From assembly GCA_027475525.1 (NCBI GenBank), contig JAMWFC010000046.1, positions 2,418,001-2,482,000 of the forward strand: 64,000 nucleotides of DNA. Reading direction: 5' to 3'. Source of the DNA: Macrolepiota albuminosa. Taxonomy: Eukaryota; Basidiomycota; Agaricomycetes; Agaricales; Agaricaceae. The position numbers were made by a program, and so were the translations under genes. The stretch's first letter is position 1; each line of letters starts with the position of its first letter. This document shows positions 22,622 to 33,870 of the stretch, piece by piece. The notes beneath the pieces are model-generated. The model worked only from the letters and a program-made list of their open reading frames with translations, did no database searches and was not told where the DNA came from.

Positions 22622-24857
22622 ATGTCCCAACAAAGCTTGGAAACATACGTTCTCACTGGTAAGTTTCCTTCCCGAGCTCGCATACTCGTAGCTTGCTGTA
22701 CATCACATTGGATAGGTTCTATCAAGATCATTGAGAGGTTTTTTGAACTCCCTTTGGATTACGCCAATCCGGATGGACAGAAAATCCAAATTTTTGCTCG
22801 CAATATGGTACCTCTTGACAAGGCCAAGACATCTGAACAAGAGGCCAATTTGCCCTATTGTAAGCTCAGTTTTTTCTCAGATCAGTTTTCGCATGAGCCA
22901 ACAGCAGTCTTCCAAGTTGTTTATCTTCAAGGTAAAAGTCATACTTTGTATTCAAATGCTTGTTCCCAACAGGTCCAGGTGGACCTGGCTTTGAGGTTGA
23001 CATGGCCGGATATACTTCGATGGCAGCTATTGTGAGAGCTAACACTTGTATCTTATTTGTTCCCCTGACATCTCTATGAAAGATACATAAAGAGGGCTAT
23101 CAAGTCAGAAACCCGACTTTTTGTAGATGCATTCATTCACACATAGCCAGACTTTGTGGCTCGACCCACGTGGGACAGGCTTGAGTACACCATTCTCCGC
23201 CAATCTCGTTTCAGACAAATCAGACGAGGAAGTCTTCCAGTACCTCAAACACTTCCGAGCTGATAATATAGGTGAGACGATGAATCAATAACATTTCATT
23301 GACGCCCAACTGGCGAATTTGTATCAGTTCGCGACTGTGAAGCCATTCGAAAGATATTACTGGGCACCAAGGCAGACGAGAAAGATAGAAAATGGACCAT
23401 TTTGGGCCAGAGTTTTGGTGGCTTCTGTTGTCTGACCTATCTCTCGTTCTACCCTGAGGGACTCAAAGAAGTCTTTATTACCGCTGGAATTCCACCTCTT
23501 GTCGATTCTCCGGACACGGTATATCATGCTCTGTCCAGTAAGATCCTGTTTGTCGCGTTTCAGTACTAGGCCGACCTAGCCGTCAACAGAACGGATTCTG
23601 GCACGCAACGACGTTTATTACAAGAAGTATCCTAACGACATTAAGCGAGTCAGTGTGTTTCCCTGCCTTCATCATTCCTAAACGTAATTCATTTTAGGTA
23701 GAAGTATCCTAACGACATTAAGCGAGTCAGTGTGTTTCCCTGCCTTCATCATTCCTAAACGTAATTCATTTTAGGTTAGAGATATACTCAAGTATCTGGA
23801 CGAGAATCATCATGCTTCCTAGTGGTGGATCCTTGACACCCAACCGTTTTCTTCAGCTGGGCATCAAATTTGGAAGTCAAGGTTAATTTTCGATGATATA
23901 AGCGTCCAAATATTACTGCTAACAGTCAGAAGGCGGTATCGATGCAGTGCACCGTAAGTTGCTATGAATTACTTTTTTCCATTGCAAGTCCATCGAGGAG
24001 GTTTCTGGCTCTCAGAAATTGTACTCCGGGCATCCAATGATCTCTCATTATTTGGAAAATTATCGCAGCGGCTTTTGCAAAATATTGAACAAGAGCAATT
24101 ATTGGATGGCAATCCTCTTTACGCAGTTCTTCATGAACCTATATACTGCCAGGGGTAAAATTGCTTTGTTCGTTGGTTGTCTCGCGATTATTGATTAACA
24201 CAGGCGTGCGTCAAATTGGTCCGCTGAACGTGTTCTTAATGAATATCCTGAATACTCTTGGAGGCACATGAAAATGCTAGACGAACGCTATATATGTTTC
24301 TTCGGAGAAATGGTTAGCGAGTACTTGTTACAATAAATTTCGTCTAACCTGCCTGATTTCAAGATCTTTCCTGATATGCTGGATGATTATGTTGGTCTCC
24401 GCCCATTGAAAGGCGTTGCTCAGTTACTTGCAAGATATAGTGATTGGCCACCGTTGTATGACGAGGCACAACTGGCAAAAAATACCGTGAAAGTTACTGC
24501 TGCAACGTAAGTTTCGAACAAGTCACATAACTGAACTGAATCATATTCCTATGTGCAGATACTACACAGACATGTATGGTTTAAATTCCAATACACATGC
24601 TATACTCACCTGCGAAATTTTACATAGGTATGTTGACTTCGACCTTGCTCAGATAACTGCTTCTGTGGTGCAGAATATGGAACAATACATATCCAATCAG
24701 CATCACCACAGTGCACTTCGCAAGGAATCGGAATTCATTTTAAAGTGCAGAATATGGAACAATACATATCCAATCAGCATCACCACAGTGCACTTCGCAA
24801 GGAATCGGAATTCATTTTAAAAAGTTATTTGGACTAGCCAGGCGTGAATATGATTGA
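22622..24857 (+). CDS. Proline iminopeptidase-like alpha/beta hydrolase (S33)
   Basis: Cytosolic serine peptidase family that removes N-terminal proline. ATG 22622; IIERFFELPLDYANPDGQKI, the oxyanion strand YLQGGPG, DPRGTGLSTPF, nucleophile motif GQSFGGFCCLTYLS, then PLYAVLHEPIYCQG. The C-terminal His region (YISNQHHHSALRKESEFIL) is present. Two 77-bp duplications fall here (23623 and 24668). The raw frame after the second ends ...SYLD at 24837. With one copy removed and one base added it reads KKLFGLARREYD and stops at 24855-24857, which fits the family better. A separate shift exists near 23811: DILKYLDENHH runs into a TAG, while MLPSGGSLTPNRFLQLG continues in another frame. That shift is not explained by the duplication. 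The gene is probably functional but the sequence here is faulty. Confidence 0.83.
23623..23776 (+). repeat. 77-bp exact tandem duplication D
   Basis: Copies 23623-23699 and 23700-23776 span the end of one exon, an intron and the first bases of the next exon of the iminopeptidase gene. Splicing from the first donor to the last acceptor would bypass it. Confidence 0.97.
24668..24821 (+). repeat. 77-bp exact tandem duplication E
   Basis: Copies 24668-24744 and 24745-24821 lie in the last exon of the iminopeptidase gene. Collapsing them and adding one base after 24821 restores a family-like C-terminus. Confidence 0.97.
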
Positions 24858-25263
24858 CCTACCCGGATCCAGGGTGTGAGATGGATTACTCAGGTGATTT
24901 TGTAGAATGTATTGAACAAAGAGATTTCCATTGGACAATGCGCACTGATTTGTTAAAACCTTGGAGGCACTAGCCTGGATGAAGCTATACTCACTGTAAC
25001 GTGAGAGAATGGCGTATCTTCGCGTTAAACAATGCAAGTACGCGTACTCAACTAGACAACCGGGATGCTAGGAAATCGTCTCAATTCTGATAAGACCGCC
25101 ACCCCGACAAGCAGAAACAACACCACGATGCACTTGCGTAATGTCTGCCATCACAAAGGTGAATTCGTACGGCACGAGTTGATCTAGCCTCCGTGTTCTA
25201 AGTAAGTGAAAAGTTCAAGGTATATACTAGCATGTCTGATTGTACATCCAAATGTTTCTGGCT
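24858..25263. other. Convergent intergenic region
   Basis: About 400 bp between the 3' ends of the iminopeptidase and SUR7/PalI genes. No gene or repeat seen. Confidence 0.5.
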
Positions 25264-27010
25264 TCACGATCGCTTGTCCCACGAACCTTGAACACCGGAA
25301 GTCCCAGATTCATACGTGGGTGGAGCCTCATCTTCATTGCGCACTTGCAACTGATTCTGTACTTGTGGTCGAACAGCGGCACTGTGACTAGATGTGTGTG
25401 CAGTGTTGACATTTCTAGGCGGAGGTGAAGTGGTCGTTTGTTCGGGGAAATAGATTTCACGCTCGGACAGGGGCGGCACGGAGCTTGCTCCGTGGCCATT
25501 GTCGCGATAGGTATTGTCGGCATAGATCCATTCATTTTGATGTGAGGGACTGGTTTGTGCTTGATAGTAATTGGATGAGTCAGGTGCGTAGCTTGTAGAA
25601 GCTACAGGTGCCGGAGCAGCGCTATAATGATTGTGGCTACTGCTATAGGCACCTGGCTGCTGGGTTTCATAAGGGTCATAAGTTGTATAATTCGTTCCTT
25701 GACGTGCATGAGAAGGAAGGTCTTACATGACGTAAGAATCGTACAGATACGAGTCAATGGAATGGAGGCTCACTTGGAGATCCACCTACTGTATGCCCGT
25801 ATTGAGCACCAGTGTTGTAGTAAGGGTCAGGGTATTGTGACTGATTCGTCCCCACATACTGCTCTGGAGACGAAGGTGTATATGTAGACGGTTCGTAGTT
25901 TGAATGAGAATATTGGGATCGTGCAAGGTTGCTATTCTGTATACGGGCTATTGAGGGAGCATACCCAGTAGGCCCATATTTGTTCTGCGGCGCTGGGGGG
26001 TATACAGAAGCTGCATAGTTCGTTCGAGTAGGTGAATAGTACTCGTCGACCGCACGGGTCCCCGGAGGTTTTTGTACATATCCTCCACTTGTTTCCCCAC
26101 GCGATGGACGACCACCATAAGATGAAGATTTGTCAGGTCTTGACGGGTCATCTACATAAACCTTGTCTCCGTCGATGTGCCCCGTCAAAGGCTGCACTTC
26201 GTGAAACGCAGGAAGGCCACCTTCGAGAGTGTTCTGCCTCGCCTTCCTATCTGCCTCAGCCTTGACCGCATCCAGACGCATGGCCTCAGACGAACCAAAC
26301 CCCGTGCCATTTTCCACCTTATTCCAGTTGTCCTTGTTCCCTCTTGGTCCACGTTTTGATATGCAGCAACGCCCAATGGTATAGAAACACCCGCTAAAGA
26401 ATAACAGTACCCAAGCGGCCAGCGTCAGCCAAGTAGCATTGCCAATTTCAGCACTGCCAACAGAGTTGATACGAGCCCTGGCGGCGAAAAAGATGGCAAT
26501 GTCAAAAATGAACGCAAGCAGGGTGACCGCTGCTGCAAAACCGGAGATACAGGTACTAAAACATGTCATGGACATCTCTCGTACGTGAGCGAGGAGGCCA
26601 AAAAGTGCTGAGATTGCCGCTAGGCCAAGGGCGACGATGTGGAGAACCAGACAATAGGTGAGCCATTTCACTACAACTTGGGGAATTTGAACAGGAAGGT
26701 TATTTCCGACCAAACTGTTGATATCTTAGAGAAGTAAGGAGTCGCCCACCAATTACAAGCCATAAGTAATGCCTAACTCACCTAGCTCATATCCAACCGC
26801 GGGACTTGAGCAACTCGTCCCGTTCGATAAATCCAAGCAGTAACCCAGCGTTCCAAATGTAATTGTGCCATTGTGATCAGCTATTGATATGTTGGCTTTG
26901 AGGAAATAAACAGATTTGAAGTAGGGTACACAGAAAGACACCACGACCAAGAGAACTGTCGCGACGCAGGTTACGAGAAAACCTGGGGTCGCAGGTCGGA
27001 TAAGTCCCAT
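25264..27010 (-). CDS. SUR7/PalI family membrane protein
   Basis: Four-span plasma-membrane protein of the fungal SUR7/PalI(Rim9) family, which acts in eisosome organisation or ambient-pH sensing. ATG 27010 gives MGLIRPATPGFLVTCVATVL (first span). An outside loop has GTLGYCLDLSNGTSC. Then, after an intron, QIPQVVVKWLTYCLVLHIVA and spans LGLAAISALFGLLAHV, AAAVTLLAFIFDIAIFFAA and WLTLAAWVLLFFSGCFYTIG. The long cytosolic tail is rich in Tyr, Pro, Ser and Gly. An unspliced reading stops at 25754; splicing with a donor near 25771 (minus-strand gtgagc) and acceptor tgtaag extends the tail to the TGA at 25264-25266. The extended tail ends with a PPTY motif (DEAPPTYESG), a possible WW-domain site for Rsp5-type ligases. 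I prefer the longer form. Confidence 0.85.
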
Positions 27011-27703
27011 TAAGTCTCACAGATGAAGTTCAAGCTTTGAGTGGTGCAAAACGAATGTATGAAGAGGGGCAATCGAAAAAACCAGTTGTCGACGGCTGTG
27101 ATATCGCCGCTTCTAAATTAGTAATCACAAAACACCGCCCTGTCTCATCGTTGCGATGCGCAGCCACAGTCTATGACTATCCTTTGTCTCACAATCTGCC
27201 GTACACCTCAAGCATCGGCATTAGTGCGTGCTAAACAAATACAAGAAACAACCTTCTAGTATCCACACTCTCAATTCGTCATCGAACCTAATCGGCATTA
27301 GTGCGTGCTAAACAAATACAAGAAACAACCTTCTAGTATCCACACTCTCAATTCGTCATCGAACCTAATTTGATGTGAAATGCACGCTGCATGCGCAGTA
27401 TCTCGAAATATCATTTGACTATACGTCGACGTCTTATCTCTTCACATAATCCACCTAGTTGGGGCTGTGTGGCCCCGTCAAACCCAGGGTTATGCCTCGC
27501 AATCAAAGCCATCAACCCCCTGTTTGCATCAGTTCAATCATGATTCATACATTGTGCATCATGGTCCGCTTTAGAGTTATAACTGGCAACATAACAATTG
27601 CTCTGGTTCATCCTTCTCACCCACACCGAATTAAATGCGCGTTCAACTCCACTACTCTCCACCAACCTTAATAATCTTCATTTTTACGCGTACATCCTGC
27701 CTA
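27011..27703. other. Divergent intergenic region with duplication F
   Basis: Promoter region for the SUR7/PalI gene and the unknown gene at 27704. It contains the 77-bp duplication at 27214-27367 and nothing else I can name. Confidence 0.5.
27214..27367 (+). repeat. 77-bp exact tandem duplication F
   Basis: Copies 27214-27290 and 27291-27367 (the match runs two bases further by chance). Intergenic. Confidence 0.97.
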
Positions 27704-28623
27704 ATGTCTGTCATGAGCAGTCGAATGCATCGTGTTGCTGCGCACGCTGTGGGCTATTTGTTCGCTTGCGTCGGATTCTCTTTGGTGAGTCTCTACCGCA
27801 TTTACGCATTGGCACGGTTTAGAAGTTTTTGGTACGGATATACAGAGCGTCCTTTCTATCCTTTTCAACCTCTTAAGTCCAAAACCAACACCATCTTCAG
27901 AGGACGCTTCGAAAATGCTGACGGCTACCCTTATAAAACGCCAGACACGTCGGTTACACTTTTCCATCCAGAAAGTCAACCGAGAAACAACGATACCGAG
28001 GTCTAATTCTGGTAATTCAAAGACTACTGTTACTTCGGTCCCCACTCCTGTCCAACACACCGAGGACCCGTTACCTCGCAGCCTGAAACGAAAACCAACG
28101 GTCATCACGTTCGTCACAGAAATGGATACCAACTCAGTTCTTCCACCTAGAAAAGCCAAATCCATGCCATCCGAACGTGTGTTCGTTCATTCCGATTACG
28201 ATGAATTTAATCGGAGTTTTTTCCTATCTCATTTTATTCCCTTGCGTACAAAGCGCTCCAAGCTTTATCGCTGCACATCGCCTTCCCACCTCTCATCTCC
28301 GCATCTAATGTCTAGATCTCCACTTCCGTCATCACATCAAGTCAAACTCCAAGAACACGGTCCGGTAAGGAAGCGAAGATCAAATCCTTTATGTAAAGAG
28401 CCTCGAACTCCTGCCAGTTCCACGCCTCGACGTGAGTACAATGCTAGAACCCCGTCGAAAAGTCCAACCGGGAATTTCCCTCTTAGGATCTGCTAGCTGC
28501 CCATTAGTGAAGAAGAACTCAATGGAGAAAAAGAAGTCTCAGCCGTTGCGGACGCAACCTTATGAAGCGCCATATTTTTTCCCTCCACCAGTGGTGAATC
28601 CGAGTCGGAATCGTATGACATAG
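27704..28623 (+). CDS. Unknown N-anchored protein, RTQPYEAPYF family (paralogue 1)
   Basis: Not a family I can name. The three-exon model is 27704-27784, 27846-28431 and 28487-28623 (804 nt, 267 residues), with introns of 61 and 55 nt. The N-terminus carries one hydrophobic segment split by the first intron (VGYLFACVGFSL / SVLSILFNLL), then a basic, Ser/Pro/Arg-rich, probably disordered chain (LKRKPTVITFVTEMD, PRKAKSMPSERVF). The C-terminus has the box RTQPYEAPYFFPPP. The gene at 48672 shares the split hydrophobic segment, the same phase-0 intron after its ..GFxL, and the box RTQPYDAPYFALPP. The two are paralogues. A one-pass endomembrane or signal-anchored protein is likely; function unknown. 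Confidence 0.7.
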
Positions 28624-29035
28624 TTAGTAGTCGTGATCATTGACATAATGATTTTTGATAAAAGGCAATGTTCCTAGATCCTTCGCAAGGATATGAAATA
28701 ATATCAAACTATCGTGGTAGGAGGTAGGGTGCGCAAGTCAGACAGTTGGGAAATAAAGGCATGCACGGGTGCAGGGATTTGGCAAAATGATGTAAAAAGT
28801 AATCTAGTTTAAAATTTGATTTGAATGCCTTTGTCAAAACCATTGAAAAAATATTGTAATCAAACTCAAAGCAGTATTCAAATGGTACTTGCTATACAAG
28901 TTGAATAGAAATCAAGAGAAAATTGGCCATGACTTTACTACAAGGGTTGTGGCCTTATCAGATTAGATTTAGCATCGGCTCCCACGAACCCTTCAGTTTG
29001 ATTGCTTGCCACCGAAATCGCGAAGGTCCAGCTAA
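28624..29035. other. Intergenic, upstream of SIN3
   Basis: About 410 bp, AT-rich, with no gene; 3' UTR of the unknown gene and promoter of SIN3. Confidence 0.5.
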
Positions 29036-32000
29036 ATGGACGCTGATGCTGCTGCAATCACAGCGCCTGGACCTGAACTCCCACAACCTGTGCCGACTGA
29101 CTCGAACAATATCCAAGAGCTCCCTGCTTTGTCGGCCCAACTACCGTCTCCGGCCCCCTCGTTGCGTCACATGGACCCCGGAAGCTCGACGCCTCGTCCG
29201 TCAACGAGCGACTCCCCTCCTGGTGCACCTAAATCCTTAACTCCCGAGGCAGGTCGGCAGTTGAACGTTACAGATGCCCTCAGTTACCTTGACGCCGTCA
29301 AAGTTCAGTTTCAGGAGAGGCCTGAGGTCTATAATCAATTTTTGGACATCATGAAAGACTTTAAAAGCCAATCGTGAGCCTTCTCTCGTGATTATTGGCG
29401 CCATTTGATTGTGTTCACAGGATTGACACGCCTGGTGTGATTTCACGCGTCTCACGTCTATTCCATGGCAATCCCATTCTAATCCAAGGCTTCAACACAT
29501 TCTTACCCGTGGGCTATCGCATCGATATATCTGACCCAGCCGATCCTAGTATAATTACCGTTACGACACCTCAAGGAATAACGACTCAAAACACCTTCAT
29601 AGCCAACAACCTGTCTCGTTCTCACGTCGGTACTCCTACATTCTCTGGAGCCATACCTGCGATACCAGCACATGTCACCGGCCCAGCGTCGCGTTCACAC
29701 AGTCCACATGCTTTCAGTCTCCATGGACAACAACCTCCTTTTGATCCACCGTACTCTCCAAGTTTTCAAAACCCTCAAACTACTGCGGCGGCGTCGGTCT
29801 TGGGCAATATGGGTAACAACAACAAAGGTCCCGTTGAGGCGCAACCTCCGGGAGAGTTCAACCATGCCATTCATTATCTCAACAAGATAAAGGCGCGGTT
29901 TTCCGACGATGCCAATACGTATAAGCAGTTTCTGGACATTCTCCAGACGTATCAGAAAGAACAAAGACATTTACAGGACGTGAGCACCCTTGCTTTCATG
30001 GATGGAGGAGTTCCTAATGACCTTACAGCCCGCTTTCCAGTCACAGGTGTATGTACAAGTTCAGCTTCTGTTCAAAGACGCTCCAGAATTGTTAGCGGAA
30101 TTCAAGGACTTCTTACCGGAAGCTGTTGCCAGTGGGCAGAACCAGAGTCTTACGATTCTACCTCAGCCTGTAGCAACCGGATCGGCTTCCGCTACATGGG
30201 CTGCACCCGAGAATCAATCATCAAGTCCGGGGGAGAAAACTGTTAAGAAGCCAGCAATACCATCTAAGCGCAAAAAACGTGTTGCGGAAAAGGAACCTAC
30301 ACCTGTACCTCCGGCAAAATCTGCGCCAAATAGAGTGTGTATTCTGTGTTCTTTCCCGGGTTGCATAAGAAGTCAACTCTTTCTCTGTAGACTAAAAAGG
30401 TGAAGCATAATCATGCGCATGATTCGACATCTTTTTCTCCTTTGGTGCAGCCCAGTTCACCTCAATCGACTTCTCTTCACGTACCCGTACAACCCCCCCA
30501 AGCATCTGTCTTACATACACTCCAAAGCTCGAGTTCATCCCATGTTGTGGGCACGTTACCCGGCGCGCCGACTGACAAACTGCTTTTTTTTGATAGGGCC
30601 AAAAAGTCGCTTGAAAGTCGGGAGATGTATGAAGACTTCCTCAAGCTTTTGAGCTTATTTTCAAAAGAAATCATTGATTCGAAGACCTTGATTGAACGAG
30701 CTAACGTTTTCCTCGGCGACGAGCTTCTTGCCGAGTTCAAGGATCTTATTGGCTGGGACGAACGACAGGATGATGTTGAGAAAGGACCACCTGGTAGCAT
30801 TCGCACTGGACCTCCAGAGGCATTGTCGGCCCTACCTGCGGACGATGGTGAAGGACCGAGCTATCGAAGATTACCCGATAGTGTAAGTCAACACCTCATT
30901 GTTACACATGCACATGTCTTGTTCATGTGACAAAATGCGATTGACAGGAGATACGATTAGCCTGTTCCGGTCGAGATGAACTCTGTCGTTCGGTTCTAAA
31001 CGATGAATGGGTTTCGCATCCGACTTGGGCATCTGAAGAAGCTGGTTTTATATCGCATAAGAAAAATTCATTCGAAGAAGCTCTTCACAAGAGCGAGGAA
31101 GAACGGTTCGAATACCATGTGCACCTTGAAGCATTAGCCCGAACAATTGCAGTGTTGGAACCTTTGAACAACCGCATCGAGGAGATGGCAAACGACGAAC
31201 GGACGTTATTCAAACTGAAAGCAAATTTTGGAGGTCCGAGCAAAACAACCGCATCGAGGAGATGGCAAACGACGAACGGACGTTATTCAAACTGAAAGCA
31301 AATTTTGGAGGTCCGAGCAAGCAATATATCATCGTATTATCAAGAAAGTCTATGGTCGGGACAGCGGAATAGAAGTGATTCAGGCGCTTCAGGATTGCCC
31401 GAGTGTTGCCGTATTATCAAGAAAGTCTATGGTCGGGACAGCGGAATAGAAGTGATTCAGGCGCTTCAGGATTGCCCGAGTGTTGCCGTCCTGTTGTTCT
31501 TACGCGACTCAAACAAAAAGACGAGGACTGGCGCAGAGCTCAACGGGAATGGAGCCGAACTTGGCGAGAGGTTGATTCTAAGAATTTTTACAAATCTTTG
31601 GACCACCAGGGAATCAGCTTCAAGGCGAACGACAAGAAAAGCATCACGTCTAAACATTTTGTTACGGACATAGAATACATCAAGAAGCAGCAACTAGAGT
31701 CCTGGAAAGCTAGAGGCGTCGCATCATTCGCGCAAGGTTCGGTTGGATACCAACTGGAGTATTCATTCCATGACACATCCGTACTGTTCGATTCTCTCAA
31801 GATGGTCTATTCTTTCCTTGATCGTTCTCAGGCGAACTATAGTATCGCAGAACGCCGAGCAGTTGAGAAATTTCTCCGTGGGTTCATTCCTATGCTCTGC
31901 AGATACCCTGTGACAGAATTCAATGCCGCGTGCCGGCCACTGGAGGGTGGTCACGATGACGATCCTTCTGATTTGAACGGAGTAGATGGGATTCGGAGTG

Positions 32001-33547
32001 GGCGACGATCCGTGGGTAGTTCTCATTCAAACCAGGGAGGTGTTGCTGCGGGAGACCTCAGGCGGAAGCTATTACGTACAGTCCAAGAAAAAGCCGCAGG
32101 AAAATTGACTCCCTGTGCTTCACGAGATTCTTCTCCCAGTCCCGAACATCGCACTTGCAACCATTCACGTAACGGAGATCTTGGCGACAACCCTAGGGAC
32201 ATATGGATCACAGAGGTTGGCGCCGAGTCCTTTGCACAGAGTTTACGAACGGAGATCTTGGCGACAACCCTAGGGACATATGGATCACAGAGGTTGGCGC
32301 CGAGTCCTTTGCACAGAGTTTACGATGGGATCGGATCTGGAACTCCTTTTTTTGTGAACACAACATTCTATACACTGCTGCGGCTATTGCAGGTGCGGCG
32401 TGACCAACTTAATCGCGATAACGTTGTCTAATTATAATATACGTTGGGACTTCCGCAGCTGCTCTATTCTCGTCTACTCATGTGCAAGGAAATTGGAGCT
32501 CAACACGCGGCTGAGAAGCATTCTTCACTTTGGGCTAACCGCGTTGCGGTCGAGCTCGGATTGGACGAACCGAATGGCCCATCTGCTGTACTTGAACAGG
32601 CGATGGAAGTTTTAGACGATCGGGGTGCCAGCGGCAGACAAAATGTCATCTATGTGTATCTCCTCAATGCTTGTGAGAAAATGTTCGATGGGGATATGGA
32701 CCAAGCGACATTTGAGGAACACATGAGGTGGTTTTTTGGGAACAAGGTGGGACAAATATCGATTCGAGTCGGGTGTCCTGAATTGACATGTCTATTTTTG
32801 TTAGGCATATCATTTGTTTACATTGGACAAATTAATTACAGCGCTTGTGAAGCAGGTGAGTGATGTGAAGAGAAGTTGATGCGACCCTCAAATCTGAGTA
32901 TACCCAGGTTCAAACTGTCCTGTCGGACAATCGATGTCAAGAGCTCTGGAAATTGTGCAGGAGAATGCAGAATGTCGAGATGCATACCACACAAGATATT
33001 GTACGATATCGTCGAGAGGCCGAGCGGCACGTTGGGCAAGACGACCATTTATATCGACTTCAATGGGTGAGTGGCTAAGATTGATAGCATTCTTATCCTT
33101 ACTCATCGGAACCTATTGCAGGTCCGAGATTTGAAGTGTGTACGTGTATACCTGATGAGTGCGGAAGAACCAAGTACAGAGACAGATGGGTCTGCGGTGA
33201 GTCGATGGCGGGGATACGTGAATAGTTACGTGATGAATCATCCAACGGAGTGGGCGGTTGGGAAGGAAAGGGGCACGCCAGTGTTCTTAAGGAGGTGCAT
33301 TCAGTCGGCGGCCTTGTTCTCATGATTGGACATGTGTCTGATTATTTATAGGTGCATTGGAGGTGAGGACGGCACAGCCTTTGTGAGACATATGAAGATT
33401 CGCGTTGGCCTGCCCACATACAAGTTGATGTACGAGAGCGGGAGCGAAGATGTCGCGTGGCGAACACGAGGAGCGGTGGAACAGAAACTACTGGGGCGGG
33501 CGCAGATAAGGGAAGAGGAGCGGCGGAAGAGTGTCTATTTATTGTGA
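29036..33547 (+). CDS. SIN3: Paired amphipathic helix corepressor Sin3
   Basis: Scaffold of the Sin3-Rpd3 histone deacetylase complexes. ATG 29036. PAH1 is near 29260-29520 ([20 protein letters not shown], intron, [19 protein letters not shown]). PAH2 is near 29860-30110 ([20 protein letters not shown].. [19 protein letters not shown]). PAH3 is near 30590-30770 ([19 protein letters not shown].. [11 protein letters not shown]). The HDAC-interaction region spans 30950-31900 ([60 protein letters not shown]). The C-terminal part includes [30 protein letters not shown] and MRWFFGNK, ending at TGA 33545. Three 77-bp duplications (31167, 31333, 32171) break the raw frame in exons. The first two are healed by collapsing one copy and adding one base; the third leaves a residual shift before FFVNTT. 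The gene is surely intact in the organism. Confidence 0.93.
31167..31320 (+). repeat. 77-bp exact tandem duplication G
   Basis: Copies 31167-31243 and 31244-31320 in a SIN3 exon. After collapsing one copy and adding one base after 31320, KANFGGPSK joins [12 protein letters not shown], which matches Sin3 spacing. Confidence 0.97.
31333..31489 (+). repeat. 77-bp period tandem duplication H
   Basis: Copies 31333-31409 and 31410-31486; the match runs three bases further by chance. It starts only 12 bp after duplication G ends. One added base after 31489 turns the frame from SVAV into [14 protein letters not shown], as expected for Sin3. Confidence 0.97.
32171..32324 (+). repeat. 77-bp exact tandem duplication I
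   Basis: Copies 32171-32247 and 32248-32324 in SIN3, between DIWITEVG and FFVNTTFY. Unlike the other exon cases, one added base alone does not restore the frame; a second base, perhaps in the T run at 32347-32353, would be needed. Confidence 0.97.
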
Positions 33548-33870
33548 CATATATTATTATTAAAAATAGACCAGACCATGGGACTTATTTTTACTTCTAG
33601 ATTAGAAAGTTTTGTCATGATTTTACCGGAAATTGCCACGGGCATTCCATAAGTGACATCCAACTGATCCCCCATCGCCCACTGCACAGCCCATCCTCGC
33701 CGCCGTGTTCGACGTCCAAGCCCCTTTCCCCGCCACTCGCCACGACGCCGAGCCATCTCCCCACGCCTTCGGTGTAATTGGGCCGGCGATCACCTCTTTG
33801 TTGCGGTTGCCACGAATCTTCGGATTCGGAGCGTAAACACACTTGCTTGGCACCCACTTGGTCCTTGATC
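33548..33870. other. Intergenic, SIN3 3' side
   Basis: About 320 bp with no gene I can support. The long minus-strand open frame across 33615-34388 is antisense to the next gene and has the look of a shadow. Confidence 0.5.
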
